A stretch of 30,749 nt of DNA. It comes from CAZGQY01 sp964528035 (GTDB lineage Bacteria; Pseudomonadota; Gammaproteobacteria; Methylococcales; UBA1147). Below are positions 8,711 through 16,286 of the stretch, piece by piece; position 1 is the first letter of the stretch; every line of letters begins with the position of its first letter. A program made the position numbers and the translations under genes. The stretch is from contig CAZGQY010000028.1 of the NCBI GenBank assembly GCA_964528035.1, forward strand, positions 1 through 30,749. Reading direction: 5' to 3'. The notes below the pieces were generated by a model. It did no database searches. It was given only the letters and a program-made list of their open reading frames with translations, and was not told where the DNA came from.

Positions 8711-10942
8711 ATGAAAGAAAACAATTCGACACAGAGTGACGCGATTCGCTTATCGGTAATTGGTATGAGTTGTGCCGGGTGCGTAAAAGCCGTGGAAGAC
8801 GCATTACATTCAGTTGACGGTGTTGAGTTGGCTAATGTGAATTTCGCCGATCATTCGGCAATTATCGCAGGTCATCCCAATGTAGATGAGCTAAGAAAAG
8901 CAGTAGTCAAGGTTGGCTATGACGTTGCGGTTATGGAAGCATTGGAAGATCCCTTGCAGCAACAGAAGCAGGAACAAAGTCACTATCAGGAGTTGCTGAA
9001 AAAGACTGCAGTAGCAACCGTGTTTGGTGTGCCGCTCATGATTGCCGGGCATCTGGGAATGCTGCCAGAATTAGGCGCTGAAAATTCTACAGGGTTCTGG
9101 TTGTTAGTGGCAATGCTGACATTTTTTGTCATGGTTTATTCAGGAGGGCACTTCTATGTCGGTGCGTTTCAGTTACTTCGTAAAGGCCAGGCGAATATGG
9201 ATACCTTGATTGCTTTGGGGACGGGTTCCGCCTGGGTGTATTCAACGATAGTGATTAGCTTTTCCGATGCATTGCCATCGTTGGCACAGCATGCCTATTT
9301 TGAGGCAGCAATTATCATTCTCGCATTTATTAATTTTGGTTCCGCGCTTGAAACACGTGCACGCGGCCAAACATCTGGAGCTATCCGTGCCTTATTGGGC
9401 TTGCAACCCAGGAGTGCCCGGGTTGTTCGAGAGGGTAATGAAATGGATATCCCGATTGATCAGGTTGGGATCGGGGAGATCCTGCGGGTACGTCCAGGAG
9501 AAAAGCTAGCTGTTGATGGAATCATTGTGGATGGTCATTCAACTGTGGATGAATCTATGCTGACCGGTGAATCTATACCTATTGAAAAAACCACTGAAGA
9601 CGAAGTGATATCGGGAACAATTAATCAGAAAGGAAGCTTTCTATATAAAGCTACACGCATTGGTCGAGATACAGTATTGGCGCAAATCATTGAGAGCGTG
9701 CGTAAAGCACAGGGCAGTAAACCGGAAATAGCACGATTGGTTGATCGAATTGCTGCGGTGTTTGTACCCGTGGTGGTCGTGATTTCAGTTCTGACATTTT
9801 TGGTGTGGAGCTTGATTGGGCCACAACCTACCTTGGGGTATGCATTTGTGACCTCGATGACCGTTTTATTGATCGCTTGCCCCTGTGCGTTGGGATTAGC
9901 CACGCCAATCTCAATTATGGTGGCGGTAGGGCGTGCGGCGCAGGTTGGTATACTAATTCGAAATGGTGACGCTTTGCAAAATGCCAGTAAACTGACTTGC
10001 ATTCTATTGGACAAGACGGGAACGGTAACCGAAGGTCGTCCTCGGGTGGCAGCGATAGAAACTCAGGACGACTGGACTGAAGAAAAAGTTCTGGCGGTTG
10101 CAGCAACTATTGAGGCGGGTTCGGAACATCCTTTGGCTACAGCAATTTGTGATGCCGCTCAACAAGCGGATGTGAAGAGTTTGTCGGTGGGTAATTTTGA
10201 GGCAACTTCCGGAAAAGGCGTTGCTGCCGAGGTTGAAGGTGAGCGCATGCTATTGGGGAATGTTGCATTGATGCAATCGGAAAAAATCGATTGTGGTACT
10301 TTTCTCGATCGTATGGATGACTATTCCGATCAAGGCCAAACGCCTGTATTGCTGGCCACTGCAGAGTGTGTTGTTGCGTTGATATCCGTTTCAGACCCAA
10401 TTAAGCCGGATTCGAAACAAGCGATTATTGAATTAAAGCATTCAGGTCACCGGTTGATTATGGTGACGGGTGACAATAAAAAAGCCGCTGCGGCGATCGC
10501 AAAAGCCGCAGGAATTAGTGAAGTACGGGCGGAGGTTTTACCTAACGATAAAGCAGCGCTAGTTGCTGATTTGCAGAGGCAAGGCGAAATTGTTGGTATG
10601 GTTGGGGATGGAGTTAATGATGCACCGGCATTAGCGCAGGCGGACGTTGGTTTTGCTATAGGTACAGGAACCGATATAGCGATTGAAAGTTGTGATGTGG
10701 TTTTGATTCAAGGGTCGCTGCGTAAAGTTTCCGAAGCGATTAGTCTGTCGAACAAGACGCTGACAAATATTAAACAAAATTTAACCGGTGCATTTATTTA
10801 CAATATATTAAGTATACCTGTCGCAGCGGGTCTTCTGTATCCGTTTTTTGGCGTATTATTGAACCCAATGATTGCAGGAGCAGCTATGGCGATGTCTTCG
10901 GTTACTGTGGTGAGCAATGCAAATCGCTTACGATGGCAATAG
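8711..10942 (+). CDS. copA: Cu+-exporting P1B-type ATPase
   Basis: All landmarks are present (numbered from the ATG at 8705): one N-terminal HMA domain with GMSCAGC at 20-26, actuator TGES at 287-290, membrane metal site CPC at 392-394, phosphorylation site DKTGT at 436-440, SEHP, and GDGVNDAPA near the C-terminus. About eight membrane helices fit the P1B type. CPC marks Cu+/Ag+ specificity. Two starts are possible. The ribosome site AAAGGAG ends at 8703, too close to ATG 8705 but at good distance from ATG 8711, so I prefer 8711 (743 residues). It exports copper from the cytoplasm, fed by the adjacent chaperone. Confidence 0.95.
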   Translation: MKENNSTQSDAIRLSVIGMSCAGCVKAVEDALHSVDGVELANVNFADHSAIIAGHPNVDELRKAVVKVGYDVAVMEALEDPLQQQKQEQSHYQELLKKTAVATVFGVPLMIAGHLGMLPELGAENSTGFWLLVAMLTFFVMVYSGGHFYVGAFQLLRKGQANMDTLIALGTGSAWVYSTIVISFSDALPSLAQHAYFEAAIIILAFINFGSALETRARGQTSGAIRALLGLQPRSARVVREGNEMDIPIDQVGIGEILRVRPGEKLAVDGIIVDGHSTVDESMLTGESIPIEKTTEDEVISGTINQKGSFLYKATRIGRDTVLAQIIESVRKAQGSKPEIARLVDRIAAVFVPVVVVISVLTFLVWSLIGPQPTLGYAFVTSMTVLLIACPCALGLATPISIMVAVGRAAQVGILIRNGDALQNASKLTCILLDKTGTVTEGRPRVAAIETQDDWTEEKVLAVAATIEAGSEHPLATAICDAAQQADVKSLSVGNFEATSGKGVAAEVEGERMLLGNVALMQSEKIDCGTFLDRMDDYSDQGQTPVLLATAECVVALISVSDPIKPDSKQAIIELKHSGHRLIMVTGDNKKAAAAIAKAAGISEVRAEVLPNDKAALVADLQRQGEIVGMVGDGVNDAPALAQADVGFAIGTGTDIAIESCDVVLIQGSLRKVSEAISLSNKTLTNIKQNLTGAFIYNILSIPVAAGLLYPFFGVLLNPMIAGAAMAMSSVTVVSNANRLRWQ

Positions 10943-11000
10943 TCTTTTTGCAAAGTTTTGGCTACGACTATACTTCTGTGAGGTGTTTCAAAGGATAGAG

Positions 11001-11165
11001 TAAGGAGCGAGGTATTAATAATATGCGAAAGAATGACGCAGGATTATTGTTTGTCTTCAAGGCGTAGCAACAGGCGCATAGCCGGGCTACGCAACTGTTG
11101 CTACAACGCAGAAGACGGACAATAAGACAAGTCAGGATTCGTATATTATTGAATCCTTGCTCCTA
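11001..11165. repeat. Long imperfect palindrome (about 165 bp), full copy
   Basis: The whole segment folds on itself. TAAGGAGCGAGG at the left pairs imperfectly with CCTTGCTCCTA at the right; AATAATATGCG pairs with CGTATATTATT; the centre is a perfect 10-bp stem (GTAGCAACAG at 11064-11073 with CTGTTGCTAC at 11095-11104) enclosing a second GC-rich hairpin. One arm recurs at 1-62. The size, symmetry and intergenic place resemble a MITE or a RAYT-type hairpin pair. It ends about 100 bases before the preferred otsB start. Confidence 0.88.
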
Positions 11166-11264
11166 AGCGATAATGCCTATTTTTGGATAGCCTCTGAATG
11201 CAATGACCTGTTTTGTAAACGGCAGAACAATTATGGTCAGCCAAAAACCATAGGAACTGATGTA

Positions 11265-12062
11265 TTGAACAAGCCATTTACCGCCACTCTGGAACATGTG
11301 CTGACTGAAGTTAATTCAAAGTCGAATTTATTATTGTTTTTAGATTTCGATGGCACATTAGTTGAGATTGCACCGCAACCCTCCATGGTAGAAGTATCAC
11401 CGTTGGTTTTGACTTTGTTAACAAAGATATCGAGCCGAATCCCTACTTACCTGATATCAGGTCGAACACTGGATGAGCTGCAGTCCTATATTTATACAGA
11501 TCATATTGGATATTCAGCAGAACACGGTGCGATTCACGCAAAAGGTAAAAAAATACTTTATCAGGAGCATGTTAGTGAACCTGTTGAGACTATGGCGAAG
11601 TTAATAACGAGCTCATTGGGTGAGTGTGCAGACGATATATTAGAATTAAAAACTTCGGGCCTGGCGCTTCATTACCGTCGTCATGAATCAATGAAGACCT
11701 CTCTGCTGTCTTTAGCCAACAGAGTGATTGAACCGTATTACCAGAGGTTTTCCCTCCTAAAGGGTAAAAAGGTATATGAAATCCGAAGTCGATCTGTTAA
11801 TAAAGGTCGCGCCATCGCCTGGTGGATGAGTCAGTGTAAAAGCCCTGATTCGGTAATCCCTGTATTTATCGGTGATGATAAAACAGATGAAGATGGCTTC
11901 TCGGTGGTTAATCGGATTCAGGGAGTTTCTGTGCATGTTGGCAATAATGCAGAAACTAAAGCGAAATTCAGATTGAAAAATGTCGATTCGGTGCATTCAA
12001 TGCTCGGATCTATTTTAAAAAACAACGAAAAAAAATCTTTGTCGACTATACTCGAAGCATAA
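11265..12062 (+). CDS. otsB: Trehalose-6-phosphate phosphatase
   Basis: This HAD-superfamily enzyme dephosphorylates trehalose-6-phosphate. It shows motif I DFDGTL, where the first aspartate is the nucleophile, LISGR (motif II), and the acidic motif FIGDDKTDEDGF. There is no ATG in frame upstream of the catalytic motif. A TTG at 11157 lies inside the palindromic repeat with no ribosome site. I chose TTG at 11265, preceded by AGGA at 11252-11255; it gives 265 residues, almost the size of E. coli OtsB (266). It leads the otsB-otsA-glk cluster; trehalose is a compatible solute and stress protectant. Confidence 0.92.
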   Translation: MNKPFTATLEHVLTEVNSKSNLLLFLDFDGTLVEIAPQPSMVEVSPLVLTLLTKISSRIPTYLISGRTLDELQSYIYTDHIGYSAEHGAIHAKGKKILYQEHVSEPVETMAKLITSSLGECADDILELKTSGLALHYRRHESMKTSLLSLANRVIEPYYQRFSLLKGKKVYEIRSRSVNKGRAIAWWMSQCKSPDSVIPVFIGDDKTDEDGFSVVNRIQGVSVHVGNNAETKAKFRLKNVDSVHSMLGSILKNNEKKSLSTILEA

Positions 12063-12085
12063 AAAAACAAAGTGTATAGCATTGT

Positions 12086-13498
12086 ATGTCGCGATTAATC
12101 GTTGTATCGAATCGAGTTCAAACTCCCAATCAGATTTCTGAATCTCCCGGGGGTTTGTCCATCGGAATTCTGGGTGCATTGAAAGCTCAGGGGGGTGTCT
12201 GGTATGGATGGTCTGGTGAAGTAAGGTCAGATGCCTGCCGAGAAAAGAACCGGCTAAATCAAGACGGTGTTGAATACATAACAATGGATCTGACACCGCA
12301 AGAATATGCGGATTATTATGTCGGATTTTCAAACCGTTTACTTTGGCCATTGTGTCATTATGTATTGGGTTTTGTGCATTATGATCGGGGAGAGTACGAA
12401 GGCTATCGACAAGTGAATCGCTTGTTTGCAGAAAATTTATTGGCAAGTCTGCAGCCGGATGATCTTATTTGGGTTCACGATTATCATTTAATTCCCATTG
12501 CTCACGAACTTAGAAAACTCGGAGTACAAAATAGGATCGGATTTTTTTTACACGTCCCATTTCCCTGTTATGAAATGCTTCGTTCTTTACCGATTGCAAA
12601 GCAATTGCTTGGTTTTTTGTCAGAGTACAACGTGGTTGGTGTGCAGACGGATGATGATTTAAAATCATATCAGGATGCCACTGTGCGTGGCCTCGGCGGA
12701 CGTCAAGCTTCAAAATACCATCTAACAATAAATGAACGAACGGTGTATGCCGATAGTTTTCCGATTGGTGTAGACATAAGTGGCGCAGGTACGCCTACCT
12801 CCAATGCCTTAGCAGATGATATGCCAGGATTGGTGTCAAATGGAAAGGCAAAACTATTGGTTGGCGTCGATCGAATTGATTATAGTAAGGGTTTAACTCA
12901 GCGCTTGAAGGCTTTTCACCAATTTCTTAAATGTAATCCCGATCAGCATCGTTTGGTATCGATGATGCAAATTGCCACTGTGAGTCGTGGAACTGACCCG
13001 GACTATGTGGGTTTGCGGATTGAAATTGAAAAACAAATATCCCGTATCAATGGAGAATATGCGGATATCGGTTGGTTACCCATTCACTATCTCAATCGGA
13101 GTATTTCGCATCGGCGACTTATGCAAGTATTTCAGCACGCAGATATTTGTATAGTGACCTCTTTGCGAGACGGCATGAATCTGGTTTCAAAGGAATTTGT
13201 TTGTGCGCAAAATGAAGATGATCCGGGGGTGTTAATTTTATCGGAATTGGCGGGTTCCTCAAAGCAACTGGACGCAGCGCTTCTTATCAATCCTTACGAT
13301 ATGAATGCCATTGCTGATGCGATCAGACAGGCGGTCAATATGACGAAAGCAGAGCGTATTGAGCGCTACAAAAGTATGATTGAAGCTGTGATGACCTATG
13401 ATATACATAAATGGCGTGACAGTTTTATATTGGCGTTACATCAGCAGCCTTCCTCCTCCTTGACAATTTCAAATCCTGACTGTGTATTTGCTGGTTGA
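12086..13498 (+). CDS. otsA: Trehalose-6-phosphate synthase
   Basis: The 470-residue protein aligns over its whole length with E. coli OtsA (474). It keeps the GT20 ligands: SNR near residue 10, GWSGE, LWPLCHY, WVHDYHL, the R and K of RIDYSKG, and RDGMNLVSKE near the C-terminus. The reaction joins UDP-glucose and glucose-6-phosphate to trehalose-6-phosphate. The gene begins 23 bases after otsB with no clear ribosome site of its own, and its end overlaps glk by 17 bases, so the three are likely co-translated. The close match to OtsA argues against glucosylglycerol-phosphate synthase. Confidence 0.95.
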   Translation: MSRLIVVSNRVQTPNQISESPGGLSIGILGALKAQGGVWYGWSGEVRSDACREKNRLNQDGVEYITMDLTPQEYADYYVGFSNRLLWPLCHYVLGFVHYDRGEYEGYRQVNRLFAENLLASLQPDDLIWVHDYHLIPIAHELRKLGVQNRIGFFLHVPFPCYEMLRSLPIAKQLLGFLSEYNVVGVQTDDDLKSYQDATVRGLGGRQASKYHLTINERTVYADSFPIGVDISGAGTPTSNALADDMPGLVSNGKAKLLVGVDRIDYSKGLTQRLKAFHQFLKCNPDQHRLVSMMQIATVSRGTDPDYVGLRIEIEKQISRINGEYADIGWLPIHYLNRSISHRRLMQVFQHADICIVTSLRDGMNLVSKEFVCAQNEDDPGVLILSELAGSSKQLDAALLINPYDMNAIADAIRQAVNMTKAERIERYKSMIEAVMTYDIHKWRDSFILALHQQPSSSLTISNPDCVFAG

Positions 13499-14423
13499 TT
13501 TGGGTGGAACTAATTGTCGATGTGCGTTATCGACCACGCAAGGCAATATTTTTGCCCACGAAGATTTCATCAATCGCAAATATGACAGTTTAACTCAGAT
13601 TTTGGGCTTATTTCTGGAGCGTCAAAAGCATAAAGTGGAATACGCGGCTGTGTCTGTTGCGGCACCCGTGAGGGGGTCTCGTGTCAGGATGACTAATTTG
13701 CCATGGGTTGTTTGTACGCGTGAAATCGAATCAGCGCTTGGTCTGGGTAAGGCGGTTTTATTGAACGATTTTGCTGCGGTGGCATTGGCTTTGCCTTATC
13801 TGGAGGATTCACAGCTTATTGAAGTAAAAACGGGCGACTCGGAAAAATATTCTCCTAAAGTCTTATTGGGACCGGGTACAGGCCTGGGGGTGGGTGGTTT
13901 AATTTATGCTTCGAATCAATGGCATCCGGTTGCGGGTGAAGGAGGTCACGTTACCCAGTCAGCAATCAGCGAATCACAACGTGAGGTTTTGCGAGAATTA
14001 TACGGACGGTTCGATCATGTTTCTGCTGAGAAAGTTAATTCCGGCATGGGTTTGCAACATCTTTATCAGGCCTTGTCTGCAGGCAACGATAAAAAACTGT
14101 TGGAAATTCCAGAGGCTGAAGAGATCACTTCAGCAGCAATTGCAGGAGAAAAACTGGCACGTAAAGCTTTGGACTTGTTCTATGAATTTCTTGCAATAAA
14201 CGCCGGAAATCTTGCATTAACCTTTGGTGCGATGGGTGGAATCTATCTTGCCGGGGGGATTTTACCGAAAATTAAAACAGATTTTCTCGAATCGGGTTTC
14301 GTTGAGCAACTCCTGGAAAAAGACCGTTTTGCAAAGTATATTGACCCAATCCCCGTGTACCTGATTGTTGAGCCTTACCCTGCCTTTATCGGTTTAAACC
14401 GCTACTTGAATTATTGCGCCTAA
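13482..14423 (+). CDS. glk: Glucokinase
   Basis: The 313-residue protein belongs to the Glk (non-ROK) family. It starts with the ATP phosphate loop LVDLGGTN, followed by VSVAAPVRG, the catalytic aspartate in LNDFAAVALALP, GPGTGLGVGGL, GEGGHV and YLAGGILPK near the end. The start is GTG at 13482, inside the end of otsA (17-base overlap), with no ribosome site, which implies translational coupling. Glucokinase phosphorylates glucose to glucose-6-phosphate, one of the two OtsA substrates. A glk fused this tightly to otsBA suggests that the cluster feeds glucose directly into trehalose. Confidence 0.93.
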   Translation: MYLLVDLGGTNCRCALSTTQGNIFAHEDFINRKYDSLTQILGLFLERQKHKVEYAAVSVAAPVRGSRVRMTNLPWVVCTREIESALGLGKAVLLNDFAAVALALPYLEDSQLIEVKTGDSEKYSPKVLLGPGTGLGVGGLIYASNQWHPVAGEGGHVTQSAISESQREVLRELYGRFDHVSAEKVNSGMGLQHLYQALSAGNDKKLLEIPEAEEITSAAIAGEKLARKALDLFYEFLAINAGNLALTFGAMGGIYLAGGILPKIKTDFLESGFVEQLLEKDRFAKYIDPIPVYLIVEPYPAFIGLNRYLNYCA

Positions 14424-14764
14424 GTTTCACAGTCTGTTCAGGTCTCACCACCCTCAATCGATACATAATCACTTATTTGGTCCAGGCTAAATTAGCAAAT
14501 AGTGCAATATTTTTTGCGGACGATGCACTATTCAATTTTATTTGCAAAATGACCTAAAGGAAAATGTTCAAGGAGGATGTCTGCAGATTACAAAACTATG
14601 ACCCGGTAGACATTTTTAATTGACAATTTGGTTTAAATTATACCCAGGAATAATAGATATTGTGGATTCAAACCACTGTTCGCAGTGGACGATTTTAATA
14701 TTGGTAAAACTATGCCTGAATAATTTAAATTCCAGCTTTTCCCTTTATCCGGTAAATATTGCTA
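14424..14764 (+). other. Leader region with two hairpins between glk and the glycosyltransferase
   Basis: No gene is convincing in these 341 bases. AATAGTGCA at 14498-14506 pairs perfectly with TGCACTATT at 14524-14532. CCACTG at 14673-14678 pairs with CAGTGG at 14683-14688 around a TTCG loop and is followed by GATTTTAATA, a possible weak terminator. A perfect AAGGAGG lies at 14570-14576 but opens no frame longer than about ten codons; it may be a remnant. Confidence 0.45.
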
Positions 14765-15922
14765 ATGAAACTGAGTGGGAATATACCGCTTGTCATGACA
14801 AAAAAACAAAAATTATTACAAATTATAGAAAGCAACAGATTTCCATTTTCAGACATAGCGAAGCATTATGCGGTGGTTTTCGATGAATCACGTTACGAAG
14901 TGGTTGATCTCTATTTGTCTGGCAGTGATCGCGGACTATTTGTGAATGGAGACAAGTTGTTGCATCGGACTCTTATGTGGGGACTGGAAGATCAATCGTC
15001 TGAAGCTCATGGGTTGCGATTTTTTTATCGTCTGGTCAGTTTACTTAGAATAGAACAATTTGATGTCGTCATCTGTCACGATACGAAAACACTGTACTCG
15101 CTCAGTTTGGCCCGGCGATTTCTGAGGCGATTCGAACTTGTAGGCGTTGTTTATAATATCGCTCAGGCCAGCAAAAAATTGCAACAGATGTTTTTGATGA
15201 TCAATAAAGACAAAGTGTTGCTGCTGACCGCATCAGATCAATTAAAACACCGGATCTTGAAAACCTTTCCGTACATTCCTGCAGATCGTGTGCAGACCTG
15301 TTATCCAGGGCTTGACTTTAAAAGGTTCAAATCCGATCTGTTTAAAAAGGTTGAAGCCAGGGATCACCTGCATCTTGATCAGAATGATTTTTTATTTGCT
15401 AACGTAGAGCAAGTCGAATCAGTGGAAAACCGAACTACTTTGCTGAAAAGTTTCGCTTTGTTGAGCAAAGTCTGTCCTAATGCTAAATTGGTATTTATGG
15501 GAAGCGAGCATTGGCAGCAATCCATTAGTATACAAGCCCGGCAGTTGTTTATAGACGATAAACTATTCTTTCATGATACTCACGCACTCGCGGATGTCTA
15601 TTTGAAGGCGTTTGATGCGATTATCTGGACTTCGGATAAACAGGATTTTAATTTGTCATTGCTGGCATCCATGGCATCAGGAGTACCGATTGTTGCAGCA
15701 ACCGGTTCTGGAGCAACGTCTGAAATTCTTGGGAATACAGCATCATTATTCAAAGAAAACGATGTCTATCAGCTTGCTTATCAAATCCAGAAGATCTACG
15801 AACTAAGCCTGGACGAGCGGCAGAACCTTAAAAAATATATGTATTCTCATTTAAAGCATCATTTCAGCGCGCGAGCGTGTCGAAAAAAATTCTGGTCATC
15901 TGCGGCTGCGAAGAGTCTTTAG
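14765..15922 (+). CDS. GT4-like glycosyltransferase with degenerate catalytic motif
   Basis: About 385 residues with the two Rossmann-like halves of GT-B enzymes. The C-terminal half has the group-1 pattern LSLLASMASGVPIVAATGSGATSEIL and RVQTCYPGLDFKRF before it, where YPGxD is the usual linker. The E-x7-E pair that contacts the nucleotide sugar in GT4 enzymes is missing: the aligned positions are Q and A (15641-15680). ATG at 14765 was chosen over TTG at 14759; the ribosome site is weak. It follows glk after 341 bases on the same strand. Donor and acceptor are unknown; it may act on surface polysaccharide or have lost activity. Confidence 0.75.
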   Translation: MKLSGNIPLVMTKKQKLLQIIESNRFPFSDIAKHYAVVFDESRYEVVDLYLSGSDRGLFVNGDKLLHRTLMWGLEDQSSEAHGLRFFYRLVSLLRIEQFDVVICHDTKTLYSLSLARRFLRRFELVGVVYNIAQASKKLQQMFLMINKDKVLLLTASDQLKHRILKTFPYIPADRVQTCYPGLDFKRFKSDLFKKVEARDHLHLDQNDFLFANVEQVESVENRTTLLKSFALLSKVCPNAKLVFMGSEHWQQSISIQARQLFIDDKLFFHDTHALADVYLKAFDAIIWTSDKQDFNLSLLASMASGVPIVAATGSGATSEILGNTASLFKENDVYQLAYQIQKIYELSLDERQNLKKYMYSHLKHHFSARACRKKFWSSAAAKSL

Positions 15923-16286
15923 ACTTTATTGGTCAGGAGAGTTAAAAACAGGCGTCTGCGAACCTCGTACTCCTGGCATCCAAGTGCTTCTCGATTGTCA
16001 CAATCCATTATTCATAAATTGTTTCAATTACAAAAGCAGTATTGTGTTATCGGAAGGGGATGATTCTGGGTTCGTCAGTCGTTTGTTTATTCTCAGCCAC
16101 ACAAACGAATATCCGGCGACACTCAACAGATATCAGTATATTCGACGAAATGGCTGTGAAATTGGCAATAAGGATAAGCTTGGTCTAAGCTAAACTAAAC
16201 AAAGAGTTTCAAGGCGATACATTGGAAGTTTGCATAATATTTTCGAAACCTGAAAAGTGGCGCTCATTTTTAGTGGGCTTAAACCA
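15923..16286. other. Intergenic region before the GGDEF-EAL gene
   Basis: I see no gene, RNA or clear repeat in these 364 bases. A 69-codon frame at 15984-16193 lacks a ribosome site and resembles no family. The promoter of the GGDEF-EAL gene should lie here but I cannot place it. Confidence 0.5.

Noticed and set aside
14564..14623. 19-codon leader frame starting MFKEDVCRL
   Set aside because: AAAGG is only 3 bases from the ATG, and the peptide shows no attenuator pattern.
14620..14643. TTGACA followed by TTATAC as a promoter for the glycosyltransferase
   Set aside because: Spacing is only about 12 bases and no better -10 box sits at 16-18.
15984..16193. 69-codon open frame
   Set aside because: No ribosome site, no recognisable domain and unusual composition; likely chance.
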